Source: an uncultured Atopobiaceae bacterium
Lineage (GTDB): Bacteria > Actinomycetota > Coriobacteriia > Coriobacteriales > Atopobiaceae
Direction of reading: 5' to 3'
NCBI GenBank assembly: GCA_947581665.1
Contig: CANPVI010000009.1
Coordinates: 1 to 19,318 of the forward strand
DNA: 19,318 nucleotides
Made by a program: the position numbers and the translations under genes. Under the pieces are notes generated by a model that worked only from the letters and a program-made list of their open reading frames with translations, searched no databases and was not told where the DNA came from. This document shows, piece after piece, positions 1 through 7,081 of this stretch. Within the stretch, counting starts at the first letter, position 1. Every line of letters starts with the position of its first letter.

Positions 1-1
1 G

Positions 2-349
2 GTGGGATCGTGCTATATCGGCGATGTGCTCGAGCAGCATGGGGCGATGGTCGAGCTCCTCGACCTGCCTCCGCAGGTGATGCCCGCAGTGATGCTCGTG
101 TTCGGCTATCCCACCGAGCAGCAGAGGCGGCGTCCCAAGCCCCTGCGCATGCCCGAGGACTGCGTGGTCATGCGCGATGCCTACCGGCCGCTTTCCGCAG
201 AGGAGCTCCGCGAGATGCTCGCTTCGCGCCTCGGCGCGAAGGGCTACGAGGAATGGGTGCGCGCCTTCCACGACCGCAAGTACGCCTCGGACTTCGCCGC
301 GGAGATGAACCGCTCCGTCGCGCGCTACCTCGAGGGCTTTCGGCACTAG
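2..349 (+). CDS. Nitroreductase family protein, C-terminal part (5' end outside the window)
   Basis: This is the last 115 residues of a nitroreductase-fold flavoprotein; the gene enters from the left edge, so the first visible GTG is an internal valine codon and not a start. The family uses FMN and NAD(P)H to reduce nitro compounds, quinones or related substrates in the cytosol. The visible part begins GSCYIGD, the glycine-rich segment near the FMN phosphate in this family. It continues with VFGYPTEQQRRRPKP, the usual 'G.P......KPR' strand near the C-terminus, and ends in an amphipathic helix (EEWVRAFHDRKYASDF). The stop lies 58 bases before azlC on the same strand. The substrate cannot be told from this fragment. 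Family call is fairly sure; function is not. Confidence 0.8.
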   Translation: MGSCYIGDVLEQHGAMVELLDLPPQVMPAVMLVFGYPTEQQRRRPKPLRMPEDCVVMRDAYRPLSAEELREMLASRLGAKGYEEWVRAFHDRKYASDFAAEMNRSVARYLEGFRH

Positions 350-382
350 GAGCCCGGTTCCCGCGCGCGGCGATCCTCGCAT

Positions 383-403
383 CCAAAAGCGCTAGGCTTT
401 TGG
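383..403 (+). promoter_or_regulatory. Hairpin with embedded -10-like box just before azlC
   Basis: CCAAAAGC at 383-390 and GCTTTTGG at 396-403 form a perfect 8-bp inverted repeat around the loop GCTAG. The hexamer TAGGCT (393-398) fits the TANNNT -10 pattern and sits 9 bases before the azlC ATG at 408, which has no Shine-Dalgarno sequence. Either this is a -10 box giving a leaderless azlC transcript, or it is a weak terminator for the nitroreductase gene. The repeat is seen; both roles are inferred. Confidence 0.4.
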
Positions 404-407
404 CCCC

Positions 408-1253
408 ATGAGCTCAATCGCGCACCACATACGTCGCGCGCTACCCTACGCGGCGCCCATCATGGCCGGCTACGTGGCCATCGGCATTCCCTGCGGCATC
501 CTCGAATCCGAAGTGGGCATCGCACCGTGGATGGCGTTTTTCCTCTCGGCGACGTTCTACTCCGGCGCCGGGCAGTTCATGCTCTCGAACCTCTGGCTCG
601 CGGGACAGCCCCTGTTCGCCATCGCCGCCTCGATATCCTTCGTGAACCTGCGCCAGCTCCTCTATTCCGCGGCGTTCGCCCCGAGGTTCCAAAAGGTGAA
701 GCGCTGGCTCGCGGCGCTCTTCGCGCTCACCGTGACCGACGAATCCTTCGGGGTGAACACCGATCGGTTCGCCCAGACTGACGAATCGGCGATCCTCGGC
801 GGCGAAGCGGATTTCCATCCATGGGAGGCGGCGGACGCCACCTGCGTGAACCTCCTCTCGATGAGCGCGTGGGCCACGGCGAACTTCGTGGGAGGGCTCG
901 TGGGAAGCACCCTCGCCATCCCCACCGCGGTGGCGTCCTTCGCGATGACGGCGATCTTCATCTGCCTGCTCTTCGGGCGCACGTTCACGCCCACGACCAT
1001 CGTCGTGGGGGTGGTGTCGGCGGCGATGGTGGTGCTCATGAAGGCCGTCGGGCTCGAACAACCGGCGATCATCGTCGGCGCGGTGGTGGGCGTGGCGGCG
1101 GGTTGCGTGTTCGCGAGCCTCACGAGGGATCGGCCGATCGTCCCGGAGGCTCCTGGCGAGGCGCTCGCGGACGACGAGACCTACGCCGCGCATCTCCTCG
1201 ACGCGGATCGCCTCGAGGCGGCCGAGGAAGCGGTGGGGGAGGACGAGCGATGA
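408..1253 (+). CDS. azlC: AzlC family branched-chain amino acid export permease, large subunit
   Basis: Large subunit of an AzlCD (YgaZH-like) two-component permease, which in known members exports branched-chain amino acids or their analogues across the cytoplasmic membrane. The 281-residue protein has several hydrophobic helices. It shows the family hallmarks YSGAGQF (51-57), NLRQLLYS (80-87) and TDESF (110-114). Residues 120-142 form a hydrophilic loop, and about 40 C-terminal residues are acidic and soluble (rich in Asp, Glu and Ala), longer than in a minimal AzlC. The ATG at 408 is the first start that precedes the conserved N-terminus, but no ribosome binding site is visible; a -10-like box lies 9 bases upstream, so leaderless translation is possible. 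The stop codon overlaps the azlD start as ATGA, implying translational coupling. Confidence 0.92.
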   Translation: MSSIAHHIRRALPYAAPIMAGYVAIGIPCGILESEVGIAPWMAFFLSATFYSGAGQFMLSNLWLAGQPLFAIAASISFVNLRQLLYSAAFAPRFQKVKRWLAALFALTVTDESFGVNTDRFAQTDESAILGGEADFHPWEAADATCVNLLSMSAWATANFVGGLVGSTLAIPTAVASFAMTAIFICLLFGRTFTPTTIVVGVVSAAMVVLMKAVGLEQPAIIVGAVVGVAAGCVFASLTRDRPIVPEAPGEALADDETYAAHLLDADRLEAAEEAVGEDER

Positions 1254-1582
1254 GCCTTGCGGAGTTCGGCATCCTCTATGCCATCCTCATGGCCACGATG
1301 GCGTTCTCGCGCTGCGTGCCCCTCTTCGCGCTTCGTGGACGCGAGCTCTCGGCGCAGGTGGTCGCCGTGCTCGACCTCATCCCCGTCGCCGCCTTCGCCG
1401 CCCTCGTGGCGAACGACCTCTACCAGCCTGCCGCCTGGACCACGGGAAACGTGTGGCAGGCGCTCGTGCCGCTCATCGCCGCGGGTGGCGTGGTGGTGCT
1501 CGCCAGGAGGACGGGCTCGCTCATCCTCTGCGCGGTCGCCGGGCTCGTGCTCTACCTCGTGTTGGGGGCCATTCCCCTCTGA
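1250..1582 (+). CDS. azlD: AzlD family branched-chain amino acid export permease, small subunit
   Basis: Small partner subunit of the AzlCD permease, 110 residues, almost entirely hydrophobic. Helices lie at about residues 3-21, 38-55, 69-86 and 91-108, with a short charged loop (residues 26-33, ALRGRELS) after the first. AzlD proteins are about 100-110 residues and always accompany AzlC, so length and context agree. The start ATG at 1250 overlaps the azlC stop by four bases (ATGA). The purine-rich run before it (GGGGGAGGACGAG) lies inside azlC and can serve as ribosome binding site. AzlC and AzlD together would form the working exporter; the natural substrate here is inferred from the family only. 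Confidence 0.9.
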   Translation: MSLAEFGILYAILMATMAFSRCVPLFALRGRELSAQVVAVLDLIPVAAFAALVANDLYQPAAWTTGNVWQALVPLIAAGGVVVLARRTGSLILCAVAGLVLYLVLGAIPL

Positions 1583-1639
1583 GTGCCCACCCGCGTTCGC
1601 TCAATGCGCGCGCACGACCCGCACGGCCCCCGGGTGCCG

Positions 1640-1645
1640 TAGGAT
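1640..1645 (+). promoter_or_regulatory. Possible -10 box for the fucO-like gene
   Basis: TAGGAT fits the TANNNT -10 pattern and lies in the 111-base gap between azlD and the reductase gene, 48 bases before its ATG. No convincing -35 hexamer is seen at 16-18 bases upstream. The gap otherwise holds a G/C-rich stretch with only weak dyad symmetry, not a clear azlD terminator. Confidence 0.3.
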
Positions 1646-1693
1646 TGGGGTGTCCGCACACGCCCGTTGGGCTTACGAGAGAGGCAGGCTTCC

Positions 1694-2860
1694 ATGGCCA
1701 ATCGCATCGTCCTCAATACCATTTCCTATCACGGGGAAGGCGCCCTGGGCGAGCTCGTGGGAGAGCTCGACCGCAACGGCAAGAAGAAGGTCTTCGTCTG
1801 CACCGACCCCGATCTCGTGAAGTTCGGCGTCGCCAAGAAGGTGACCGACATCCTCGACGATGCCGCGGTGGACTACGAGGTCTTCCAGGACGTGAAGCCC
1901 AATCCCACGATCGAGAACGTGCAGTCCGGCGTGGCGGCGTTCGAGGATTCCGGCGCCGACTGCATCGTCGCGCTCGGCGGTGGCAGCGCCATGGACACCG
2001 CCAAGGCCATCGGCATCATCGTCGCGAACCCCGAGTTCGCCGACGTGCGCTCGCTCGAGGGCGTGGCTCCCACCGAGCATCACGCCGTGTTCACCATCGC
2101 CATCCCCACGACCTCCGGCACCGCGGCCGAGGTGACCATCAACTACGTGATCACCGACGTCCAGAAGAAGCGCAAGTTCGTGTGCGTCGACACCAACGAC
2201 ATCCCCGAGGTCGCCATCGTCGATCCCGCCATGATGGCGTCGATGCCCGTGGGGCTCACGGCCGCCACCGGCATGGACGCGCTCACGCACGCCATCGAGG
2301 GCTACACCACGAAGGCCGCCTGGGAGATCCCCGACATGTTCCACCTCGAGGCCATCCGCCTCATCTCCGCGCACCTTCGCGATGCGGTGGAGGAGGCCAA
2401 GAGCGGCGTTCCCGGTTCCGGCCGCGCGGGCATGGCGCTCGCCCAGTACATCGCCGGCATGGGCTTCTCGAACGTGGGCCTCGGCATCGCGCACTCCATG
2501 GCGCACACGCTCGGCGCGAACTACGACACCCCGCATGGCGTGGCCTGCGCGATCATGCTCCCGCACGTGATGGCCTACAACGCGAGCGCCACGGGCGAGC
2601 GCCTGCGCGAGGTGGCGCGCGCCATGGGCGTCTCCGGCGTCGATGAGATGTCCATCGAGGACGCGCGCGAGGCCGCGGTGGACGCCGTGCGCCAGCTCGG
2701 CGAGGACGTGGGCATCCCCACCGTGGTCGACGGCCTCGTGGAGGATGACCTCGATCGCCTCGTGGCGGACACCCTCGCCGACGCCTGCGCGCCCGGCAAC
2801 CCGCGTGAGGCCACCGCAGAGGACGTGGAGATCCTCTTCCGCAAGGTGATGCCGAACTAG
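1694..2860 (+). CDS. fucO: Lactaldehyde reductase, iron-containing alcohol dehydrogenase family
   Basis: Group III iron-dependent alcohol dehydrogenase most like FucO, which reduces L-lactaldehyde to 1,2-propanediol with NADH (fucose and rhamnose fermentation). The 388 residues begin MANRIVLN, matching the FucO N-terminus as I remember it. The nucleotide-binding GGGSAMDTAK is at 95-104. IPTTSGTAAEVTINYVITD (137-155) and KFVCVDTNDIP (161-171) are FucO-type blocks. The metal ligands are D195, H199, H267 and H281 (in TGMDALTHAIEGY, IAHSMAHTLG and TPHG). The ATG at 1694 is chosen because it matches the family start and has AGAGAGGCAGG upstream; the in-frame ATG at 1667 would add nine unconserved residues. 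No fucose or rhamnose genes and no microcompartment shell genes are visible here, so it may serve general aldehyde reduction. Confidence 0.9.
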   Translation: MANRIVLNTISYHGEGALGELVGELDRNGKKKVFVCTDPDLVKFGVAKKVTDILDDAAVDYEVFQDVKPNPTIENVQSGVAAFEDSGADCIVALGGGSAMDTAKAIGIIVANPEFADVRSLEGVAPTEHHAVFTIAIPTTSGTAAEVTINYVITDVQKKRKFVCVDTNDIPEVAIVDPAMMASMPVGLTAATGMDALTHAIEGYTTKAAWEIPDMFHLEAIRLISAHLRDAVEEAKSGVPGSGRAGMALAQYIAGMGFSNVGLGIAHSMAHTLGANYDTPHGVACAIMLPHVMAYNASATGERLREVARAMGVSGVDEMSIEDAREAAVDAVRQLGEDVGIPTVVDGLVEDDLDRLVADTLADACAPGNPREATAEDVEILFRKVMPN

Positions 2861-2877
2861 CCAAGGTTGCAAATCAC

Positions 2878-2919
2878 GAAGAAAGGGCCGCATCCCGTGG
2901 GGGGTGCGGCCCTTTCTTC
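2878..2919. terminator. Bidirectional rho-independent terminator between convergent genes
   Basis: GAAGAAAGGGCCGCA (2878-2892) and TGCGGCCCTTTCTTC (2905-2919) make a perfect 15-bp stem with a 12-base loop. T-rich arms face outward in both directions. It begins 17 bases after the lactaldehyde reductase stop and lies 20 bases beyond the stop of the convergent antiporter gene, so it can end both transcripts. Confidence 0.87.
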
Positions 2920-2938
2920 TCGAACGTACCAGGCGCGG

Positions 2939-5185
2939 TTACGAGGCGCTTGGGGGCGTGGTGGCGTCAGTGCTCGCGGGCGTGTCCTTCGGCGGCTCCG
3001 GTGCGGGCGTGTCCTTCGGAGGCTCGGGTGCGGGAGCGGAGGATGGCTCAGGCGTGGGTTCGCTCTCTCCGAGACCCACGGCCTTTTCGGCATCCGCTGC
3101 CGCGGCTTCCGCCCTCTTGGCGGCCTCGCGAGCCTTCGCGAGGGCCTCGTCGGCCTTTGCCTCCTGCTTGAGGGCCGCGGAGGCGACTGCGAGCTTCTCG
3201 GCCTCGGCCTCGGCGTCCTTGGCCGCTTGGACGGCATCCTCGGGAAGCGTGGCGGCGGCTACCTCTTCCGCAGTTGCCGCGGGCACGTGCATGCGAGGGA
3301 TCGGGACGGACGGAGTGGTGCTTGAAGGTTCCTTCGGCTTCGCGACCGCGTCGACGGTCTCCTGGAGCGGCTCGGGGATGGGCGTGGCGGTGACGGCGGT
3401 GCCGGCCTCCACCTTCTGGGCGGCGGTGGCGATGACGGCTTCCTTGCTCGCCTCATGCGAGACGACGGGCGCGGGAGCGGGCGTGGCGCCATCCTTGCCC
3501 TTTCCGAAGAGCTTGCCACCCTTGCTGGGCCCGTAGCCCTCGTACTGGGAGAGGTCGACGTGGGCGTCGGGCGACCACGGGTGCTTGATGGGCAGGCCCA
3601 TGGGATCCTGACCTTGGGCGAGGACGTCGGCCGGGACGTTGGACGTGACGCGGCCCGGCTTCTTCAGGCCTTCGATTTCCCAAGTGAAGGGGGACATTTC
3701 GTTCTTCGGATCGACCCAGTTCTTCTTGCGGCTGATCGCGTAGATGCCGAAGGAGACGAGCAGGACGACGGCGGTGAGGGCGCAGACGATGATCACGTAG
3801 GTGGTGCCGGAGCCGATCTCCTTCTGGATCTGCGCAGGCGGGATGATCGAGAGGACGATGCCGAAGATCGAGGCCGCGGTGCCGACGCCGGCGACGATCC
3901 AGGCGCCCACCTTGCCGCCGGGCACCACGAAGGAGCGCGGACGGTTCGGCTGCGTGTACTTCAGGCGGATGAAGGCGATGAACATCAGCACGTAGTAGAG
4001 CATGTAGAGGATCGTGATGGCCTGCGTGATGAGGACGACGAAGCCCTCGATGTTGGGGAGCAGGAAGACGATGAAGGCGACGAGCGTCATGCCGGCGAGC
4101 TGCACGTACATGAGGCGGGAGGGCATCCCGTTCTTGTTGGAGTTCTGGAGGAACTTCGGCAGGAAGCCCGAGCGTCCCGCGTTGCCGAGCATCACCGAGG
4201 GGCCGGCGAGGTTCGTCACGAGGTTCGCGATCGTGGCGCCGAGGCCCATGTAGACGAAGACCATGTAGAGCCACGGGATGCCGATCGTGGAACCGAGGGT
4301 CTTATACGTCGCGTAGAGCGTGTAGAGGACGTTGATCTGGTCGTTCGGGATGACGGCCGCGATGATGAGCGTGCCGACCATGAAGATGACGAGCGCGAGG
4401 ATCATCGAGATGACGATGGAGAGCGGGTAGGTCTTGCGCGGGTTCTTGATTTCCTTGATGTGGGCGGCGTTCATGTCGATGCCCGCGAAGGAGAAGAACA
4501 CGCCGGCGGCGAGCGCGAGGGTGTTCAGGCCCTCCCACTTCGGGATGAGGGAGTTCGTGTTGGGGTCCTGCATGAACTCGATGGGGTGGCCCTGGCCGAC
4601 GTAGACGAAGAAGAGGATGATGATCACGGCGAGCGGGATGAAGGTACCCACGAGCACGCCGTACTTGGTGAGCGGCGCGAAGGTCTTCACGCCCTTGGTG
4701 GCGACCCAGCAGAGGATCCAGTAGAACGCCAGCCAGCAGCACATGATCAAGAGCTCGTTCGAGGGATGCTGGGCGAAGTCCACCGCCCAGTCGAAGTTTG
4801 GCGTGAAGAACCCGATCGTGGCGGAGAAGCTGGCGACGCCGACGCCGAAGTTGAAGGTCGTCTGGAACCAGAGCAGGAAGATGCAGACGAACGCCCACGC
4901 CGGTCCGATGCCCTCGCCGACCCACCTGAAGATGCCGCCTCGCTCGTTCCAGCCGCCCGCGAGCTCCGCCGCCACCAAGCCGGTGGGCAGGAAGAACACG
5001 AGGGCGCCGATGATGAAGTACGTCACCGAGGACAGGCCGTAGAACGACTGCTGCACGTCGTTCGCGAGGCCCGCGACCACGGTGACGTTCATCATCGTGA
5101 GCGCCGCGAGGGATATGTAGTTCGTGCTCCTGGCGGTCGCTTGCTTTGCGACCGTCCCGTCCGTGCCATGCTTTCTCAAGCTCAT
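2939..5185 (-). CDS. APC-superfamily amino acid antiporter (glutamate:GABA antiporter type) with long C-terminal tail
   Basis: Membrane antiporter of 748 residues. The core (about 20-485) has roughly twelve helices of the GadC-like branch of the APC superfamily. These swap an external amino acid for an internal amine, in known cases glutamate for GABA. Diagnostic blocks are QQSFYGLSSVTYF (45-57), FFLPTGLVAAELAGGW (64-79), ERGGIFRWVGEGIGPAWAF (81-99), FSFAGIDMNAAHIKEIKNPRKTYP (231-254) and the LGATIANLVTNLAGPSVM region (315-332). Residues 486-748 are a soluble tail rich in Ala, Pro, Glu and Lys, with helical coiled-coil-like runs (about 638-703) and a duplicated APEPPKDTP near the end. GadC itself is about 510 residues with a short C-plug, so this tail is exceptional. 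The ATG at 5185 has GAAGGAGA at good spacing. No decarboxylase is nearby, so the substrate pair is unknown. Confidence 0.85.
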   Translation of the reverse strand: MSLRKHGTDGTVAKQATARSTNYISLAALTMMNVTVVAGLANDVQQSFYGLSSVTYFIIGALVFFLPTGLVAAELAGGWNERGGIFRWVGEGIGPAWAFVCIFLLWFQTTFNFGVGVASFSATIGFFTPNFDWAVDFAQHPSNELLIMCCWLAFYWILCWVATKGVKTFAPLTKYGVLVGTFIPLAVIIILFFVYVGQGHPIEFMQDPNTNSLIPKWEGLNTLALAAGVFFSFAGIDMNAAHIKEIKNPRKTYPLSIVISMILALVIFMVGTLIIAAVIPNDQINVLYTLYATYKTLGSTIGIPWLYMVFVYMGLGATIANLVTNLAGPSVMLGNAGRSGFLPKFLQNSNKNGMPSRLMYVQLAGMTLVAFIVFLLPNIEGFVVLITQAITILYMLYYVLMFIAFIRLKYTQPNRPRSFVVPGGKVGAWIVAGVGTAASIFGIVLSIIPPAQIQKEIGSGTTYVIIVCALTAVVLLVSFGIYAISRKKNWVDPKNEMSPFTWEIEGLKKPGRVTSNVPADVLAQGQDPMGLPIKHPWSPDAHVDLSQYEGYGPSKGGKLFGKGKDGATPAPAPVVSHEASKEAVIATAAQKVEAGTAVTATPIPEPLQETVDAVAKPKEPSSTTPSVPIPRMHVPAATAEEVAAATLPEDAVQAAKDAEAEAEKLAVASAALKQEAKADEALAKAREAAKRAEAAAADAEKAVGLGESEPTPEPSSAPAPEPPKDTPAPEPPKDTPASTDATTPPSAS
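2976..3029. repeat. 27-base tandem repeat, two copies, in the antiporter tail
   Basis: Bases 2976-3002 and 3003-3029 are near-identical 27-base units that differ at two positions. On the minus strand they encode two copies of a nine-residue unit, APEPPKDTP, close to the C-terminus of the antiporter. The in-frame length means copy number can change without a frameshift. Confidence 0.85.
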
Positions 5186-5203
5186 GGCCTTCTCCTTCAA
5201 ACC

Positions 5204-5218
5204 GCGCCCAGTGGGCGC
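5204..5218. promoter_or_regulatory. 15-base palindrome upstream of the antiporter gene
   Basis: GCGCCCA-G-TGGGCGC is a perfect palindrome about a single central base, ending 19 bases upstream of the antiporter ATG and 6 bases from its ribosome binding site. It could be a repressor operator or an mRNA hairpin near the ribosome site. The symmetry is seen; the role is inferred. The remaining gap back to the pepC terminator shows no clear -35/-10 pair. Confidence 0.4.
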
Positions 5219-5333
5219 CCCTCCGTATGGGTAGTGCAATCTCTGAGGGGGTGCATACCCGCCGAGGGGAGGGCCTTGCCACGGAAGCCGTGAACGGTTC
5301 GTAAACGAAAGCAGCAGCTCAATGGCTGAAAAG

Positions 5334-5375
5334 GGCAAGGCCCAAACCCCACGGGCACGGGGTCTGGGCCTTGCC
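5334..5375 (-). terminator. Rho-independent terminator of pepC
   Basis: GGCAAGGCCCA (5334-5344) pairs with TGGGCCTTGCC (5365-5375). Inner ACCCC/GGGGT arms extend the stem past one mismatch. Read on the minus strand the stem begins 41 bases after the pepC stop codon and is followed by CTTTTC. It separates pepC from the antiporter gene downstream, so they are likely separate transcripts. Confidence 0.85.
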
Positions 5376-5415
5376 TGGCGCTCATGGAACGAGCGCAAGG
5401 GGTGCGTCTAGTCCG

Positions 5416-6759
5416 TTAGGGAACGGGGTTGAAGGTGCTCCAGTAGGGCAGTACGACGGGCTCGGTGTCGAGGACGGCCAAGAGATCGTCTGGCAGGAGG
5501 TCCTTGCGGATGACGACCTCGTAGGTGTACTCGTCCATCCACTCGTCGTTCATGATGAAGTAGCCGTTGAAGCCCACCTTCTGGCCGTGGGCCTCGGCGC
5601 CCCAGGAGTTCTCGACCTTCCACTTCGTGGGCTTGCCGTCTACGATGTCGACGCCGCCGAGCATCATGGCGTGAGTGGGCAGGCTCTCGCGCGCGAGGTA
5701 GCGCTCGGTCTTGTCCATGGTGTCCTTGATGCCGAAGAGGGCCTCGAGGTCATAGAGGCCGATGGCCATGATGCCCTTGTAGCGGTCGGAGCTCTGGAGC
5801 ACGTCGCAGCCGAACCACACCGGCTCGCCGTCTTGGAGCTGCTTGATGGCGAGGCCCTTGAGCACGTCCATCTCGACGTTCAGGTAGCGCACGGGCTCGG
5901 CGCCGGCGACCTCGTTGGCCATGTCGATCGTGAACATGCGCCTGTAGGGGGTGGCTTCGGTGGGGACGTTCGTCACGGCCACGTACTCGCTCACGTCCTT
6001 GCAGTACTTCTTGTAGAACTCCTTGGCGGTGAGGCCGTAGTCGCCGTGGAAGTTGCCGTCGGTGTCGCGATACTCGAAGTCGAACGTCTCGGGCGGCACG
6101 CCGAGGCAGACGGCGCAGATCTTGTAGATGTCGCCGAGCATCGATTCCTTGGCCGCGGCGATCTCGTCTTCGCCCTTGCCGTCGCGCACGAGCTTGCGAA
6201 GCTCGAGGGCGTCCTGGCGCATCTTGCGATTGAGGACGGTGTCCATCTCGGAGGAGTTCACGGAGCAGGCCGTGTCGCCCATGGCCGTGAGCGGCATGAC
6301 GCCGTACTTCTCGATGAGCGGGGCGATGATGGGCCAGTCGCCGCCGTCTTGCTGCGGGGTGGAGAGGAGGAAGGTCACGCGACGATCGTCGAGGGAGCTG
6401 TCGGCGCTCGCGATGATCTGGTCGTAGAAGAAGTTCGCCTTCTCGAGCTTGTCGAAGAAGAAGTTGTAGTTCTGGGAGAGCTGGAAGCTGCCCTTCTTGA
6501 GCTTGAGGTTCTTCTCGATGTCGATGCGAAGGGTATTGAGGGCGGCGAACATCCAGCAGCGACCGGACTGCTTCTGGTTGGCGACGGCCTCCTGGTCGAC
6601 GTCGACGGAGAAGACGAAGCTCATCTCATCGATGACGTTGTCGTTCTGCGCGGAGTTCAAGATCCCGTTCTTGAAGACGGCGCGCTCGGTGGCCTGACGC
6701 GTCTCGTCTTGCAAGAAGGAGTCCCTGAACTTCGCGAGGGTTTCCATTTCAAGTGCCAT
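5416..6759 (-). CDS. pepC: Aminopeptidase C (bleomycin hydrolase family, peptidase C1B)
   Basis: Cytosolic cysteine aminopeptidase of 447 residues that removes N-terminal amino acids from peptides; family members form hexameric barrels with the active sites inside. The papain-type triad is visible: C68 in NQKQSGRCWMFAALN, H363 in LPTHAMMLGG and N384 in KVENSWG. Other family blocks are QLSQNYNFFFDKLEKANFF (93-111), DGGDWPIIAPLIEKYGVMP (138-156) and VWFGCDV (314-320). There is no signal peptide, as expected. Length matches lactic-acid-bacterial PepC (about 440-450). The ATG at 6759 (MALEMETL) has AAAGGACG upstream at suitable spacing and fits the family start; an upstream in-frame extension to 6906 looks non-coding. 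It is followed by its own terminator. With the antiporter downstream it fits a peptide-using lifestyle. Confidence 0.93.
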   Translation of the reverse strand: MALEMETLAKFRDSFLQDETRQATERAVFKNGILNSAQNDNVIDEMSFVFSVDVDQEAVANQKQSGRCWMFAALNTLRIDIEKNLKLKKGSFQLSQNYNFFFDKLEKANFFYDQIIASADSSLDDRRVTFLLSTPQQDGGDWPIIAPLIEKYGVMPLTAMGDTACSVNSSEMDTVLNRKMRQDALELRKLVRDGKGEDEIAAAKESMLGDIYKICAVCLGVPPETFDFEYRDTDGNFHGDYGLTAKEFYKKYCKDVSEYVAVTNVPTEATPYRRMFTIDMANEVAGAEPVRYLNVEMDVLKGLAIKQLQDGEPVWFGCDVLQSSDRYKGIMAIGLYDLEALFGIKDTMDKTERYLARESLPTHAMMLGGVDIVDGKPTKWKVENSWGAEAHGQKVGFNGYFIMNDEWMDEYTYEVVIRKDLLPDDLLAVLDTEPVVLPYWSTFNPVP

Positions 6760-7081
6760 GGTTCGTCCTTTCTCGCTCGGAGGCCGGCTCATCCGACCCC
6801 TCCAAACTGGCACGCGCCTTGGAAGACGAGAAGGAAAACGCGCACATCGCCTCGAGAAGACCGTGTTCAGTCTGTAAGGTGCTTGCCCCGAAGCGCCTGA
6901 ACGCAAACCCGAGACCTCCGGAAAGGACCCCCAAACGGCAGGGGCTCTACCAAACCTTCACGGATATGCCCATCGCCTGAAAAGATGGCTACACTACGGG
7001 CGAGCGAGCGGGATGGCCCCGTTCGCCGCGGCAAAACGCACCAGCAATGCAGCACGAACGAGCGTAAAACGGGAGATGGAC
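6760..7081. other. Divergent intergenic region between pepC and the deacetylase gene
   Basis: This gap of about 320 bases separates two divergent genes and must hold both promoters. The most promoter-like element is TACACTA at 6990-6996: TACACT reads as a -10 box to the right and TAGTGT as one to the left, so divergent starts may overlap. Neither has a good -35 hexamer at 16-18 bases. A weak C4/G4 dyad lies near 6930-6945. The pepC ribosome site (AAAGGACG) is at the left end. If the ATG at 7013 is the real deacetylase start, the gap is shorter. No RNA gene or further open frame is supported. Confidence 0.4.

Noticed and set aside
408..1582. Mobile element or transferred island at the azlCD genes
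   Set aside because: Base composition and codon use match neighbours and there are no repeats, tRNA or integrase genes.
2939..3730. Gene fusion or frameshift explaining the antiporter tail
   Set aside because: The frame stays open with uniform codon use from the membrane core to a stop 20 bases from a strong terminator, so the tail looks native.
5371..6900. Long rightward open frame (over 500 codons) antisense to pepC
   Set aside because: It mirrors pepC in another frame, shows low-complexity Val/Leu/Glu/Asp/His composition from high-GC codons, and has no motif; pepC has a full catalytic triad.
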